Positions 1 through 5,197 of a DNA stretch of 6,001 nt are shown in pieces. This DNA comes from Armatimonadota bacterium (GTDB taxonomy: Bacteria > Armatimonadota > Fimbriimonadia > Fimbriimonadales > ATM1), in assembly GCA_013816225.1 (NCBI GenBank), contig JACDEQ010000136.1, forward strand, positions 1 to 6,001, written 5' to 3'. Within the stretch, counting starts at the first letter, position 1, and each line of letters starts with the position of its first letter. A program made the translations under genes and the position numbers. The notes beneath the pieces are model-generated. The model saw only the letters and a list, made by a program, of their open reading frames with translations, was not told where the DNA came from and did not search any database.

Positions 1-474
1 GTTGTAGCGAGCAACCCACAGCTGATTGCCGTTGGAATCGTATTTGATCGTTGCATAGTCCTCGCGGGTTCCCCCGCCCCAGGACCGGCCCGTGACGTAA
101 ACGTTCCCCGCTCCGTCGACCGCCAGCGAGTTGGCATAGTCGGCATAGTTTCCTGGGCCGTTGTAGCGACCAACCCACAACTGATTGCCGTTGGAATCGT
201 ACTTGATCGTTGCGTAGTCTTCGGCGGTTCCCGCGCCCCGGGAGTAGCCCGTCACATAAACGTTCCCCGCTGCGTCTACGGCCAGGGCCCGGGCCTCGTC
301 AAGGGAGTTTCCTGGGCCGTTGTAGCGAGCTACCCACAACTGGTTGCCGTTGGAATCGCACTTGACCGTCGCATAGTCGTTGTTGGTCCCCGCGCCCCAC
401 GAGTAACCGGTCACGCAAACGTTCCCCGCCGTGTCCACGGCCAGGGCGCGGGCTGAGTTAGAGTCTTCTGGGCC
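1..474. repeat. Three tandem DNA repeats of 159, 159 and 156 bp inside the propeller gene
   Basis: The sequence beginning GTTGTAGCGA recurs at 1, 160, 319 and 475, giving units of 159, 159 and 156 bp (53, 53 and 52 codons). Long stretches are nearly identical between units at DNA level, not only in protein, for example the run around GTTGGAATCGTA near 32, 191 and 350. That suggests recent duplication or gene conversion. The last copy in DNA order, which is the first in the protein, is the most diverged. Confidence 0.9.
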
Positions 475-582
475 GTTGTAGCGAGCGACCCATTCCTCCG
501 TGACCTGCGCGAAGCCCGTAGCGGCCAATGTCAAAAGTGCGCACCCAATCAGACTGCGAGTTGCGTTTCTAAGTGTTTTCAC
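1..582 (-). CDS. Exported SBBP-type beta-propeller repeat protein, N-terminal part, runs off the left edge
   Basis: Reading the minus strand from a GTG at 582 gives 194 codons without a stop up to base 1. An in-frame TAG lies at 598-600, so the start is tightly bounded. AAAGGA (590-595) sits 7 bases before the GTG, a good ribosome binding site. Residues 1-25 look like a Sec signal peptide: basic KTLRNATR, then a hydrophobic stretch ending in TGFA before Gln26. From residue 31 there are three copies of a ~53-residue unit and the start of a fourth. Each unit has W-V-x-R-Y-N-G-P, then A-V-D-x-A-G-N-V, V-T-G, D-Y-A-T and D-S-N-G-N-Q-L-W. This is the SBBP/NHL-like beta-propeller pattern of secreted or surface proteins of unknown ligand. 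The gene stands alone here, facing away from its neighbours. The propeller-type repeat is clear; the function is not, and any C-terminal sorting or adhesion domain is outside the window. Confidence 0.9.
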   Translation of the reverse strand, partial: MKTLRNATRSLIGCALLTLAATGFAQVTEEWVARYNGPEDSNSARALAVDTAGNVCVTGYSWGAGTNNDYATVKCDSNGNQLWVARYNGPGNSLDEARALAVDAAGNVYVTGYSRGAGTAEDYATIKYDSNGNQLWVGRYNGPGNYADYANSLAVDGAGNVYVTGRSWGGGTREDYATIKYDSNGNQLWVARYN

Positions 583-926
583 AATGCCGTCCTTTGCCTA
601 AGCGAGACGGTTCACCACGAGGATAAGCCAATGCCCGGGCAATAATAAAGCGATCCATCGGCGGAGGACTTCACACCCCTTCCCTAATGGTACTGGCTGT
701 TAGCCCTTATTCTACCCGCAACCCAATCTCGTGGTCCGGGATGAGGCCCTCATGGTCACCAACCGATCCCAAGGGGCGCTATCGATGAATTGCCTTCCAA
801 TTGCACTTGTTTTTGGTAAGGTCGAGTAAACGAAACCAACCGCTTGCGCTAAGCCCTGGTCATACCGACGTAAGACAGGCCCCGCTCACGATGCCTGCGG
901 CGGTTTAGGCCATGTCGCCCGAAACA
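583..926. other. Intergenic stretch with the leader of the repeat gene; no gene seen
   Basis: No frame on either strand gives a protein-like ORF here. The right part to about 780 should hold the promoter of the minus-strand repeat gene. An AT-rich TATTAT on the minus strand (642-647) could be a -10 element giving a leader of about 50 bases, but no good -35 box lies at the right distance, so I do not annotate a promoter. ATGAGGCCCTCAT at 741-753 is a perfect 13-bp palindrome with a one-base centre, of unknown meaning. Confidence 0.5.
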
Positions 927-1165
927 TTAGGACGTGAGCGCCTTCACCTGCGCAGCTAGTTCCTCTTCAGACAGGCCACGCAACACTAAGGCCGCGAATG
1001 CCGTTTCGCCTTCCCGCTTCGCCTCTACCGCCGCCTCCGCCCGCGGCCCGCCGGTTCGGGCCGACGTTAAAGATCACCGACTTATCAAGGTCGCCAGTGA
1101 TCCAGACAGATGGCAGGCAATAAACGCCGCCATCTGGAAGCGCTTCGAAACCCTTGAGCGAGCTG
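927..1165 (-). pseudogene. Unidentified, probably frameshifted gene remnant (C-terminal end)
   Basis: The minus strand carries two protein-like pieces in different frames. In one frame, about 1165 to 1060, it reads LPDGGVYCLPSVW and then TGDLDKSVIFNVGPNR. In another frame, open from 1073 to a TAA at 927-929, it reads AEAAVEAKREGETAFAALVL and then RGLSEEELAAQVKALTS. The latter looks like a genuine helical C-terminus. A single frameshift around 1035-1065 would join them into one protein. The second frame has no ATG and is bounded by a TGA at 1074-1076. I do not recognise the family. A caveat is that the plus strand over 1065-1185 also gives a plausible peptide (RWQAINAAIWKRFETLERAG), so the strand of the upper half is uncertain. 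A minus-strand terminator lies just upstream, so this remnant has no visible promoter of its own. Confidence 0.3.
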
Positions 1166-1167
1166 GG

Positions 1168-1191
1168 AAAACAAGGCTCAAGTGAGCCTTG
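1168..1191 (-). terminator. Rho-independent terminator, minus strand, behind the VOC remnant
   Basis: CAAGGCTCA (1172-1180) and TGAGCCTTG (1183-1191) form a perfect 9-bp inverted repeat around AG. Read on the minus strand the stem is followed at once by TTTT (1171-1168). It lies 38 bases beyond the stop of the VOC-family remnant. The plus strand has no T run after the stem. Confidence 0.6.
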
Positions 1192-1229
1192 CTGCGGTGC
1201 TCTCGCCACCCTGGCCCCTCCATTGCAAG

Positions 1230-1427
1230 TCAGGAAAGTAACTGGCCAAAGCCGATGTCGTGGTCATCCAAGTCCTGGATACCGACCTCGCGGATTCCCC
1301 ATGGGGTGTCATAGATGGAGTAATCGATATGAGATCCGGCTGCGGTCACTTCCGCATAGAGGCCGTCGGCGTCATCCACCCAAAAGTACGCGTTCCACAT
1401 CTTTGTCGCTGTCCGGCGTTTTGGAGG
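1230..1427 (-). pseudogene. Truncated VOC (glyoxalase/bleomycin-resistance) family protein, C-terminal half only
   Basis: The minus-strand frame is open from a TAG at 1428-1430 to a TGA at 1230-1232, and its first ATG is at 1400. It reads MWNAYFWVDDADGLYAEV, then AAGSHIDY, YDTPWGIREVGIQD and HDIGFGQLLS. This matches the second beta-alpha-beta-beta-beta module of single-domain VOC proteins: V-D-D-A-D before a helix, a T-P-W-G-x-R-E strand pair, and the final D-x-D-x-H-D-I-x-F-G-Q strand. Family members are usually about 120 to 150 residues and need two such modules. Here only one remains (56 residues from the ATG, 65 from the upstream stop), so the N-terminal half is missing. The terminator at 1168-1191 is still in place behind it, which supports a once normal gene. 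It could be a functional half-size protein that dimerises, but no ribosome binding site or promoter supports that. Confidence 0.65.
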
Positions 1428-1431
1428 CTAA

Positions 1432-1527
1432 ATTCAACATTCCTCCAAAGCCTGGCAAGCCCTGATCGACACGAAGAACTTGCCAGAGCCGGAAGAAGCC
1501 CGCGACCCATTTGCAGAAGATGAATAA
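1432..1527 (+). pseudogene. C-terminal fragment of an unidentified plus-strand gene
   Basis: Between a TAA at 1429-1431 and a TAA at 1525-1527 the plus strand reads SSKAWQALIDTKNLPEPEEA then RDPFAEDE. The acidic, proline-containing end looks like a real protein terminus. There is no ATG, GTG or TTG start before the last few codons, so this is the 3' end of a gene whose body is lost. Its stop overlaps the ATG of the next ORF by 8 bases (ATGAATAA, 1520-1527), a layout typical of translationally coupled operon genes. Family not recognised; a chance open frame of about 30 codons cannot be excluded. Confidence 0.35.
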
Positions 1528-1876
1528 ACGCAACGAAAACCACAACGAAAACAGCAAGCCCCTGTTTGCAGGGAACCTAAAACGGGGCATTCGCTATGAT
1601 TTGGACGAACACAAGTTAGCGGAGATTTTCGCGGAGTACTTGCGGCCAGAAGACGATCCAAAAAGACTAAAGATTATCGACATCTGCCGCAAGTACAGGA
1701 TTGGCTGGATGACGTTCTGGCGAATAGTCAGATCGAATCTTGTTGATCAGATGCCGGTTCGCTGTCCGAAGGAGGGCCGGCCACGCTTCGGGTTGCTTCT
1801 GCGAGGTAATGAACGTTCTCAACGATCTTCCCAACGCGCGAACCTACGAAGAATTGCCGGTTGCGGTGAGAGTTAG
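1520..1876 (+). CDS. Small protein with a helix-turn-helix-like segment, unknown function
   Basis: The ORF runs 118 codons from an ATG at 1520; a TTG at 1511 would add three. I prefer the ATG because it overlaps the stop of the fragment before it. The first ~20 residues are Asn/Lys-rich and likely disordered. Residues ~25-46 are helical and acidic. Residues ~50-72 (KIIDICRKYRIGWMTFWRIV) have the spacing of a helix-turn-helix, as in small recombinase or repressor DNA-binding segments, but this is pattern reading only. Codon use is AT-richer than in the genes around it, with AGG, AGA, CTA and ATA, hinting at foreign origin. From about residue 95 the sequence turns Arg/Ser/Gln-rich and loses protein character, so the 3' end may be frameshifted or replaced near 1800. 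No clear Shine-Dalgarno precedes the ATG, so translation would depend on coupling to the upstream fragment. It may be a remnant. Confidence 0.45.
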   Translation: MNKRNENHNENSKPLFAGNLKRGIRYDLDEHKLAEIFAEYLRPEDDPKRLKIIDICRKYRIGWMTFWRIVRSNLVDQMPVRCPKEGRPRFGLLLRGNERSQRSSQRANLRRIAGCGES

Positions 1877-1993
1877 GCGAGGGGAAGGGGAGCTCATCCT
1901 TACGACACTGCGCCCGCACGGCGGGTTCGGCTGCCAACCTCCGAACTTGCAGTCGAACCCAGCGGGGATATACCTATTGCGCGGATTGATGCG

Positions 1994-2041
1994 CTAACCG
2001 CACATCCCAGCGAGTCCCAACCTCATTCCCATTTGTTTCAT
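1994..2041 (-). CDS. 15-residue mini-ORF behind a perfect Shine-Dalgarno, or the surviving head of a lost gene
   Basis: On the minus strand ATG at 2041 starts MKQMGMRLGLAGMCG and stops at TAG (1994-1996). AAGGAG (2053-2048) lies 6 bases before the ATG, about the ideal distance and one of the best ribosome binding sites in the window. The peptide starts like a membrane or export signal, with Lys2 and Arg7 before a short apolar run, but it is too short for one. It lies in the same direction as the large regulator, 144 bases past its stop. It may be a leader peptide, an unannotated small protein, or the 5' end of a gene cut off by the rearrangement that left fragments at 927-1876. Confidence 0.25.
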   Translation of the reverse strand: MKQMGMRLGLAGMCG

Positions 2042-2057
2042 CTGTTTCTCCTTAGTT

Positions 2058-2075
2058 CCGCCCTATTGCGGGCGG
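2058..2075 (+). terminator. GC-rich hairpin, possible weak terminator for plus-strand transcripts
   Basis: CCGCCC (2058-2063), a 6-base loop TATTGC, then GGGCGG (2070-2075) form a 6-bp all-GC stem. On the plus strand it is followed by the T-rich but interrupted TTATGTGTTTGGTTT. On the minus strand no T run follows; instead the stem ends 4 bases before the AAGGAG of the mini-ORF. It could therefore act as a plus-strand terminator or as a structure close to that ribosome binding site. Confidence 0.3.
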
Positions 2076-2142
2076 TTATGTGTTTGGTTTCTGAATACCG
2101 ACTTCGGCACGTTTTGCCGATTCGAGGGGAGTGTAAGTGGCG

Positions 2143-2163
2143 AGCGCAAAATCAGCGCAAAAT
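2143..2163. repeat. Two copies of AGCGCAAAAT separated by one base
   Basis: AGCGCAAAAT occurs at 2143-2152 and 2154-2163, an 11-base period that puts both copies on the same face of the helix. It lies 23 bases beyond the stop of the regulator gene. It could be a protein-binding direct repeat or chance; nothing ties it to a promoter. Confidence 0.4.
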
Positions 2164-2185
2164 ACAGGCGCTTAGGCCGTGAAAG

Positions 2186-5100
2186 TTACGGATTTAAGCG
2201 AAGTTCGCTCAAGAGTGCGATGGCGGCGTCTGCCGGGAGGTGCCGGCCGGCTTCCCAGGCCTTGTGGAACTCGTCCTTGCCGAGGGCGCTTTCGACTTCG
2301 GCTCGGGCGGTTTCGTACCGATCCCGATAGAGCGGCGGAACCGGAGACCGAAGGTTTTCACGGATAGATTCGGATGCTGCCCACAGCTTGCAGGCGAGGG
2401 GCGGATCTTCGAGCTGCGCCGCGAGAACCCCCGCGCGCAGGAGCGATTCTGCCGCGCCGCCTATCTTGCCGATATCGGCGTGCGTGCGGACTGCTTCCTG
2501 CAGGAGTCCCAGGGCCTCCTCGTAGCGGCCCTCGTCGACAGCAACGTCGGCGAGCTGGCCCCTGGAGTAAGCGCCGCCCGACCGGTCGCCGATCTCGTCT
2601 CTGACCGAAAGACTCTCTTCGAAGAGACGGGCCGCCGTTTCCTTATCGCCCTTCGCGAGGGCGAGAGTTCCGAGGGCATCGAGGTTATGCCCCTGCCAAA
2701 CGCGGTTTCCGATATCGCGGTTTATCAGCAGCGCTGCCTCCAAATGCTCTTTTGCCTCTTCGAGATTGCGCTCCAGAATCGAAAGCTCCCCCAGATTCGC
2801 CCGCACCATGGCGATCATCCTCTTGTCTTCCTTATCGACGAAAATAGCCAGACTGCGTTCTAAATGCTTGCGGCCCTCGGACAAGTTGCCCTGGTTGTAT
2901 TCCATGATCCCCAGGCTGTTCAAGGGGTTGCCCAGGCGTTCCGACTCCCCGGCGTCTTCGTAGATCTCGATGCTCCTGAGCAATACCTCGCGAGCGGCGT
3001 CCGTATCACCCAGGAAACGCGAGCTGACACCGAGGCCATGGAAGGCTCGTCCGAGTGCAGCCCGGTTGCAATCTGCCGGCGCATGCTCGACAGCCAAACT
3101 CAACCAATGGTGAGCTTCCCTTTGGCTCCCGCGAACGTTCCAATGGAACCAGAGCCAGGCGGCGAGTTCGATCGCAATGTGGCCCGCGTTCTCGATCGAC
3201 CACGCCAGTGCCGCGCGCATATTGTCGGCCTCTCTAGATAGCGTGTCGAGCCATTTCGACTGCTGGCCGCCGAGCGCCTCTTCATGGGCGAGGTGAGCAA
3301 GGCCGGCGAAGTACTCCGCATGACGCCAGTTGGCTTCGAGGGCGTCGTTGGGCGGAAGTTCCTCGGCAGCGAACTCGCGGACTGTTTCCAACATGCCGAA
3401 TCTCGATCCGTCCGGACCGTGCTCGGACGTAATGAGGGACCTGTCACGCAGGTGCTCCAGCAGCTTGGGCGATTCGGGCTCGTCGCAAACCGCTTCCGCC
3501 GCGGCCTGCGTCCATCCGCCCCGAAAAACCGAAAGCTTGGTGAAGAAGGATTTGAAGTCGGGGAGCAACTGATAGCTCCAGCGTATCGACTCGCGCAGCG
3601 TCCTTTGTCGCTCAGGGAGGTCGCGATGCTCGCTCGACAGAAGCCCGAAACGGTCGTCGAGCGCTTCGAGCATCTCGTCCAGGCTTAGAGTCTGCGCCCG
3701 AGAGCCTGCGATGACGAGGGCGAGCGGTATTCCTTCTAGGTGGCGGCAGATCCGGGCGACCACGAGCAACGTGTCGGGCGTGAGTTGCAGATCGGCGTTC
3801 GCCTGGTGAGCCCTGTCGAGAAACAGCCGCACGCTCGGCTGGTCGGCTATGTCGCCGTCCTCAGAATCTGCTGCCGGCGGAGCAAGGGGACCGATGGTAA
3901 CCTCCTTGTCGAAACCGACGTTCAGCCGCTCTCGAGTGGTGACAAGCATTCTGAGCTTTGGCAGCCGCTCGACCAAGCGCTGGAGGATGTCAGTTCCGCC
4001 CACGACCAATTGCTCGAAGTTATCGAATACGATCAGGGCGTCAGAGTCGCTCAAATACCGCACGATCTGGGTGGCCTCATCCTCGGAGGTCGGCTGGATG
4101 CCGAGCGATTCGATGGTGCGCGATGGTATCTCAGCCGGCTTCCGAACTTCCGCAAGTTGCACGAACCAAACGGCTCCACTATAAGCCTCTCGTTGCCGCC
4201 AAGCCACCTCTTGCGCAAGCCGTGTTTTGCCGATGCCTCCCGGCCCGCGCAGCGTGGCAACGCGCGCTGCGCCCGTGCTGGCGCTTTCCCCAGGGGTAGA
4301 AAAGTCCATAAGGAACGCAAGCTCCGCATCCCTGCCGAAGATTGGCGTGAGCGGAATCGTCGCATTCGATTCGAAGGTCGGCCTCTGCGTAGGCGCCTCG
4401 GCGGCCGTGTGCGCGACGATGCGCGGACGCGCTTTTGACGCCAGCTTCCTAGCGAAAACCTGTACAATTTCCGACGGTTCGATATTTAGCTCTGCCTTGA
4501 GCTTGTTTTCGAGGTTGCGGTAATGTCGAAGCGCGTCGGGAGCGCGTCCAGCGCGGGCAAGAAGCTCCATGACCAAGAGCGTGCTTTCCTCTCGCAAAGG
4601 GTCGAAAGCGACCGCGCCGATGGCGCAATCGATCGCCGCCGGAAGGTTCCCGTCAGCAAGGTGCGCTGCGAGTTTCAGCCTTGTGACAACGTTTTGTTCG
4701 GCGAAGTAGTCTCTTCTCGCTGCGATGTGATCCTCGGCCATCTCGGGAAGCAGCGGGCCGCCGTAAAGTGAGACGGCCGCGTGCAGATCGCTGTCGGCCC
4801 TTAGAACCTGAGAGAATTCGAAAGCGTCGGAAGTGCCCAGAGCAGGGTTTAGTCGAACCTGGATGCGGTCGGTCTGTACGAACGCGTTGCCTTCATGGCC
4901 GTCGTCATGTATCGTGCGGCGGATAGAAGCCAGGGCCTGCCGCAGGCTGTTTCTGCTGAGCTCCGGCTCGTCGCCCGGCCAAAACAGGTCCGCAAGCTCG
5001 TTGCGGTCGCGAGAGCGACCCATGTCGAGGGCCAGCGTTGCCAACAGGGAGCCCGCCTTGCGGGTCTCGAATCGCGTGACCTCTTGACCGTCGGGTAGCG

Positions 5101-5188
5101 TGACCCGCAGGCCGCCGAACATCCGAATCCGCCAATACGGCTGAGGCACGGATACATTGTACGCGTTTCCTCGCGGGGCATCAGGCAA
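2186..5188 (-). CDS. AfsR/SARP-type transcriptional regulator with NB-ARC ATPase and TPR domains
   Basis: A cytoplasmic one-component regulator thought to bind DNA through its N-terminus and be switched by ATP-driven oligomerisation, as in AfsR and other STAND ATPases. Of 1000 residues, ~19-113 form an OmpR-like winged helix (IRMFGGLRV, ELADLFWPGD, RNSLRQALASIRR). Residues ~120-252 are the bacterial transcriptional activation domain (LYGGPLLPEM, FDPLREEST, ALRHYRNLENKL). The ATPase spans ~280-620: Walker A GPGGIGKT at 315-322, Walker B LIVFDN at 385-390, TTRERL at 417-422, GIPLAL at 486-491 and the conserved METVREFA-like LETVREFA at 600-607. TPR-like helices cover ~640-930, and a cap (LWAASE, PPLYRDRYE, AWEAGRHLP) ends the protein as in many LuxR-type ATPase regulators. 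Length is close to AfsR of Streptomyces. The TTG start at 5188 is 9 bases after the purA stop; a GTG at 5149 just before the domain (MPQPYWRIR) is equally possible. No signal molecule or target can be deduced. Confidence 0.93.
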   Translation of the reverse strand: MPDAPRGNAYNVSVPQPYWRIRMFGGLRVTLPDGQEVTRFETRKAGSLLATLALDMGRSRDRNELADLFWPGDEPELSRNSLRQALASIRRTIHDDGHEGNAFVQTDRIQVRLNPALGTSDAFEFSQVLRADSDLHAAVSLYGGPLLPEMAEDHIAARRDYFAEQNVVTRLKLAAHLADGNLPAAIDCAIGAVAFDPLREESTLLVMELLARAGRAPDALRHYRNLENKLKAELNIEPSEIVQVFARKLASKARPRIVAHTAAEAPTQRPTFESNATIPLTPIFGRDAELAFLMDFSTPGESASTGAARVATLRGPGGIGKTRLAQEVAWRQREAYSGAVWFVQLAEVRKPAEIPSRTIESLGIQPTSEDEATQIVRYLSDSDALIVFDNFEQLVVGGTDILQRLVERLPKLRMLVTTRERLNVGFDKEVTIGPLAPPAADSEDGDIADQPSVRLFLDRAHQANADLQLTPDTLLVVARICRHLEGIPLALVIAGSRAQTLSLDEMLEALDDRFGLLSSEHRDLPERQRTLRESIRWSYQLLPDFKSFFTKLSVFRGGWTQAAAEAVCDEPESPKLLEHLRDRSLITSEHGPDGSRFGMLETVREFAAEELPPNDALEANWRHAEYFAGLAHLAHEEALGGQQSKWLDTLSREADNMRAALAWSIENAGHIAIELAAWLWFHWNVRGSQREAHHWLSLAVEHAPADCNRAALGRAFHGLGVSSRFLGDTDAAREVLLRSIEIYEDAGESERLGNPLNSLGIMEYNQGNLSEGRKHLERSLAIFVDKEDKRMIAMVRANLGELSILERNLEEAKEHLEAALLINRDIGNRVWQGHNLDALGTLALAKGDKETAARLFEESLSVRDEIGDRSGGAYSRGQLADVAVDEGRYEEALGLLQEAVRTHADIGKIGGAAESLLRAGVLAAQLEDPPLACKLWAASESIRENLRSPVPPLYRDRYETARAEVESALGKDEFHKAWEAGRHLPADAAIALLSELRLNP

Positions 5189-5197
5189 AACTCCCGG

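Larger units (their letters stand above)
1877..2185. other. Gene-poor spacer downstream of the regulator
   Basis: No long gene is supported here. The stretch holds the tail of a doubtful plus-strand frame ending in TAA at 1995-1997, a 15-codon minus-strand ORF with a strong ribosome binding site (1994-2041), a GC-rich hairpin (2058-2075), a weaker stem TCGGCA/TGCCGA (2104-2109 and 2115-2120) and a short direct repeat (2143-2163). No U-tract terminator is seen for the minus-strand regulator gene ending at 2186. Confidence 0.5.

Noticed and set aside
1..480. Regularly spaced repeats as a CRISPR array
   Set aside because: The ~159-bp period is an exact or near-exact multiple of codons within an open reading frame; there are no short repeats with unique spacers.
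535..582. LIGC at residues 11-14 of the repeat protein as a lipoprotein signal
   Set aside because: The hydrophobic stretch follows the Cys instead of preceding it, so an ordinary signal peptide cut after TGFA fits better.
934..1185. An 83-codon plus-strand frame
   Set aside because: Its first half is the Ser/Ala/Arg-rich complement of a better minus-strand reading and its stop lies inside the terminator hairpin. Only the last ~40 residues look plausible.
1740..1997. An 85-codon plus-strand frame with MNVLNDLPNARTYEELPVAV from an ATG at 1808
   Set aside because: It looks partly protein-like and could be a frameshifted continuation of the small ORF before it, but the Shine-Dalgarno-like GAGG is too close to the ATG and the end is not protein-like. 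Not strong enough to annotate.
2104..2120. TCGGCA-CGTTT-TGCCGA stem as terminator
   Set aside because: No U tract follows on either strand; the 6-bp stem alone is common by chance.
2197..2209. AGCGAAGTTCGCT hairpin as terminator of the regulator gene
   Set aside because: It lies inside the coding sequence before the stop, with a 3-base loop and no T run.
2240..2863. A 207-codon plus-strand open frame, and other long plus-strand frames between 2200 and 5150
   Set aside because: They lie antisense to the regulator, whose domains are unmistakable. Long antisense frames are expected opposite a GC-rich gene.
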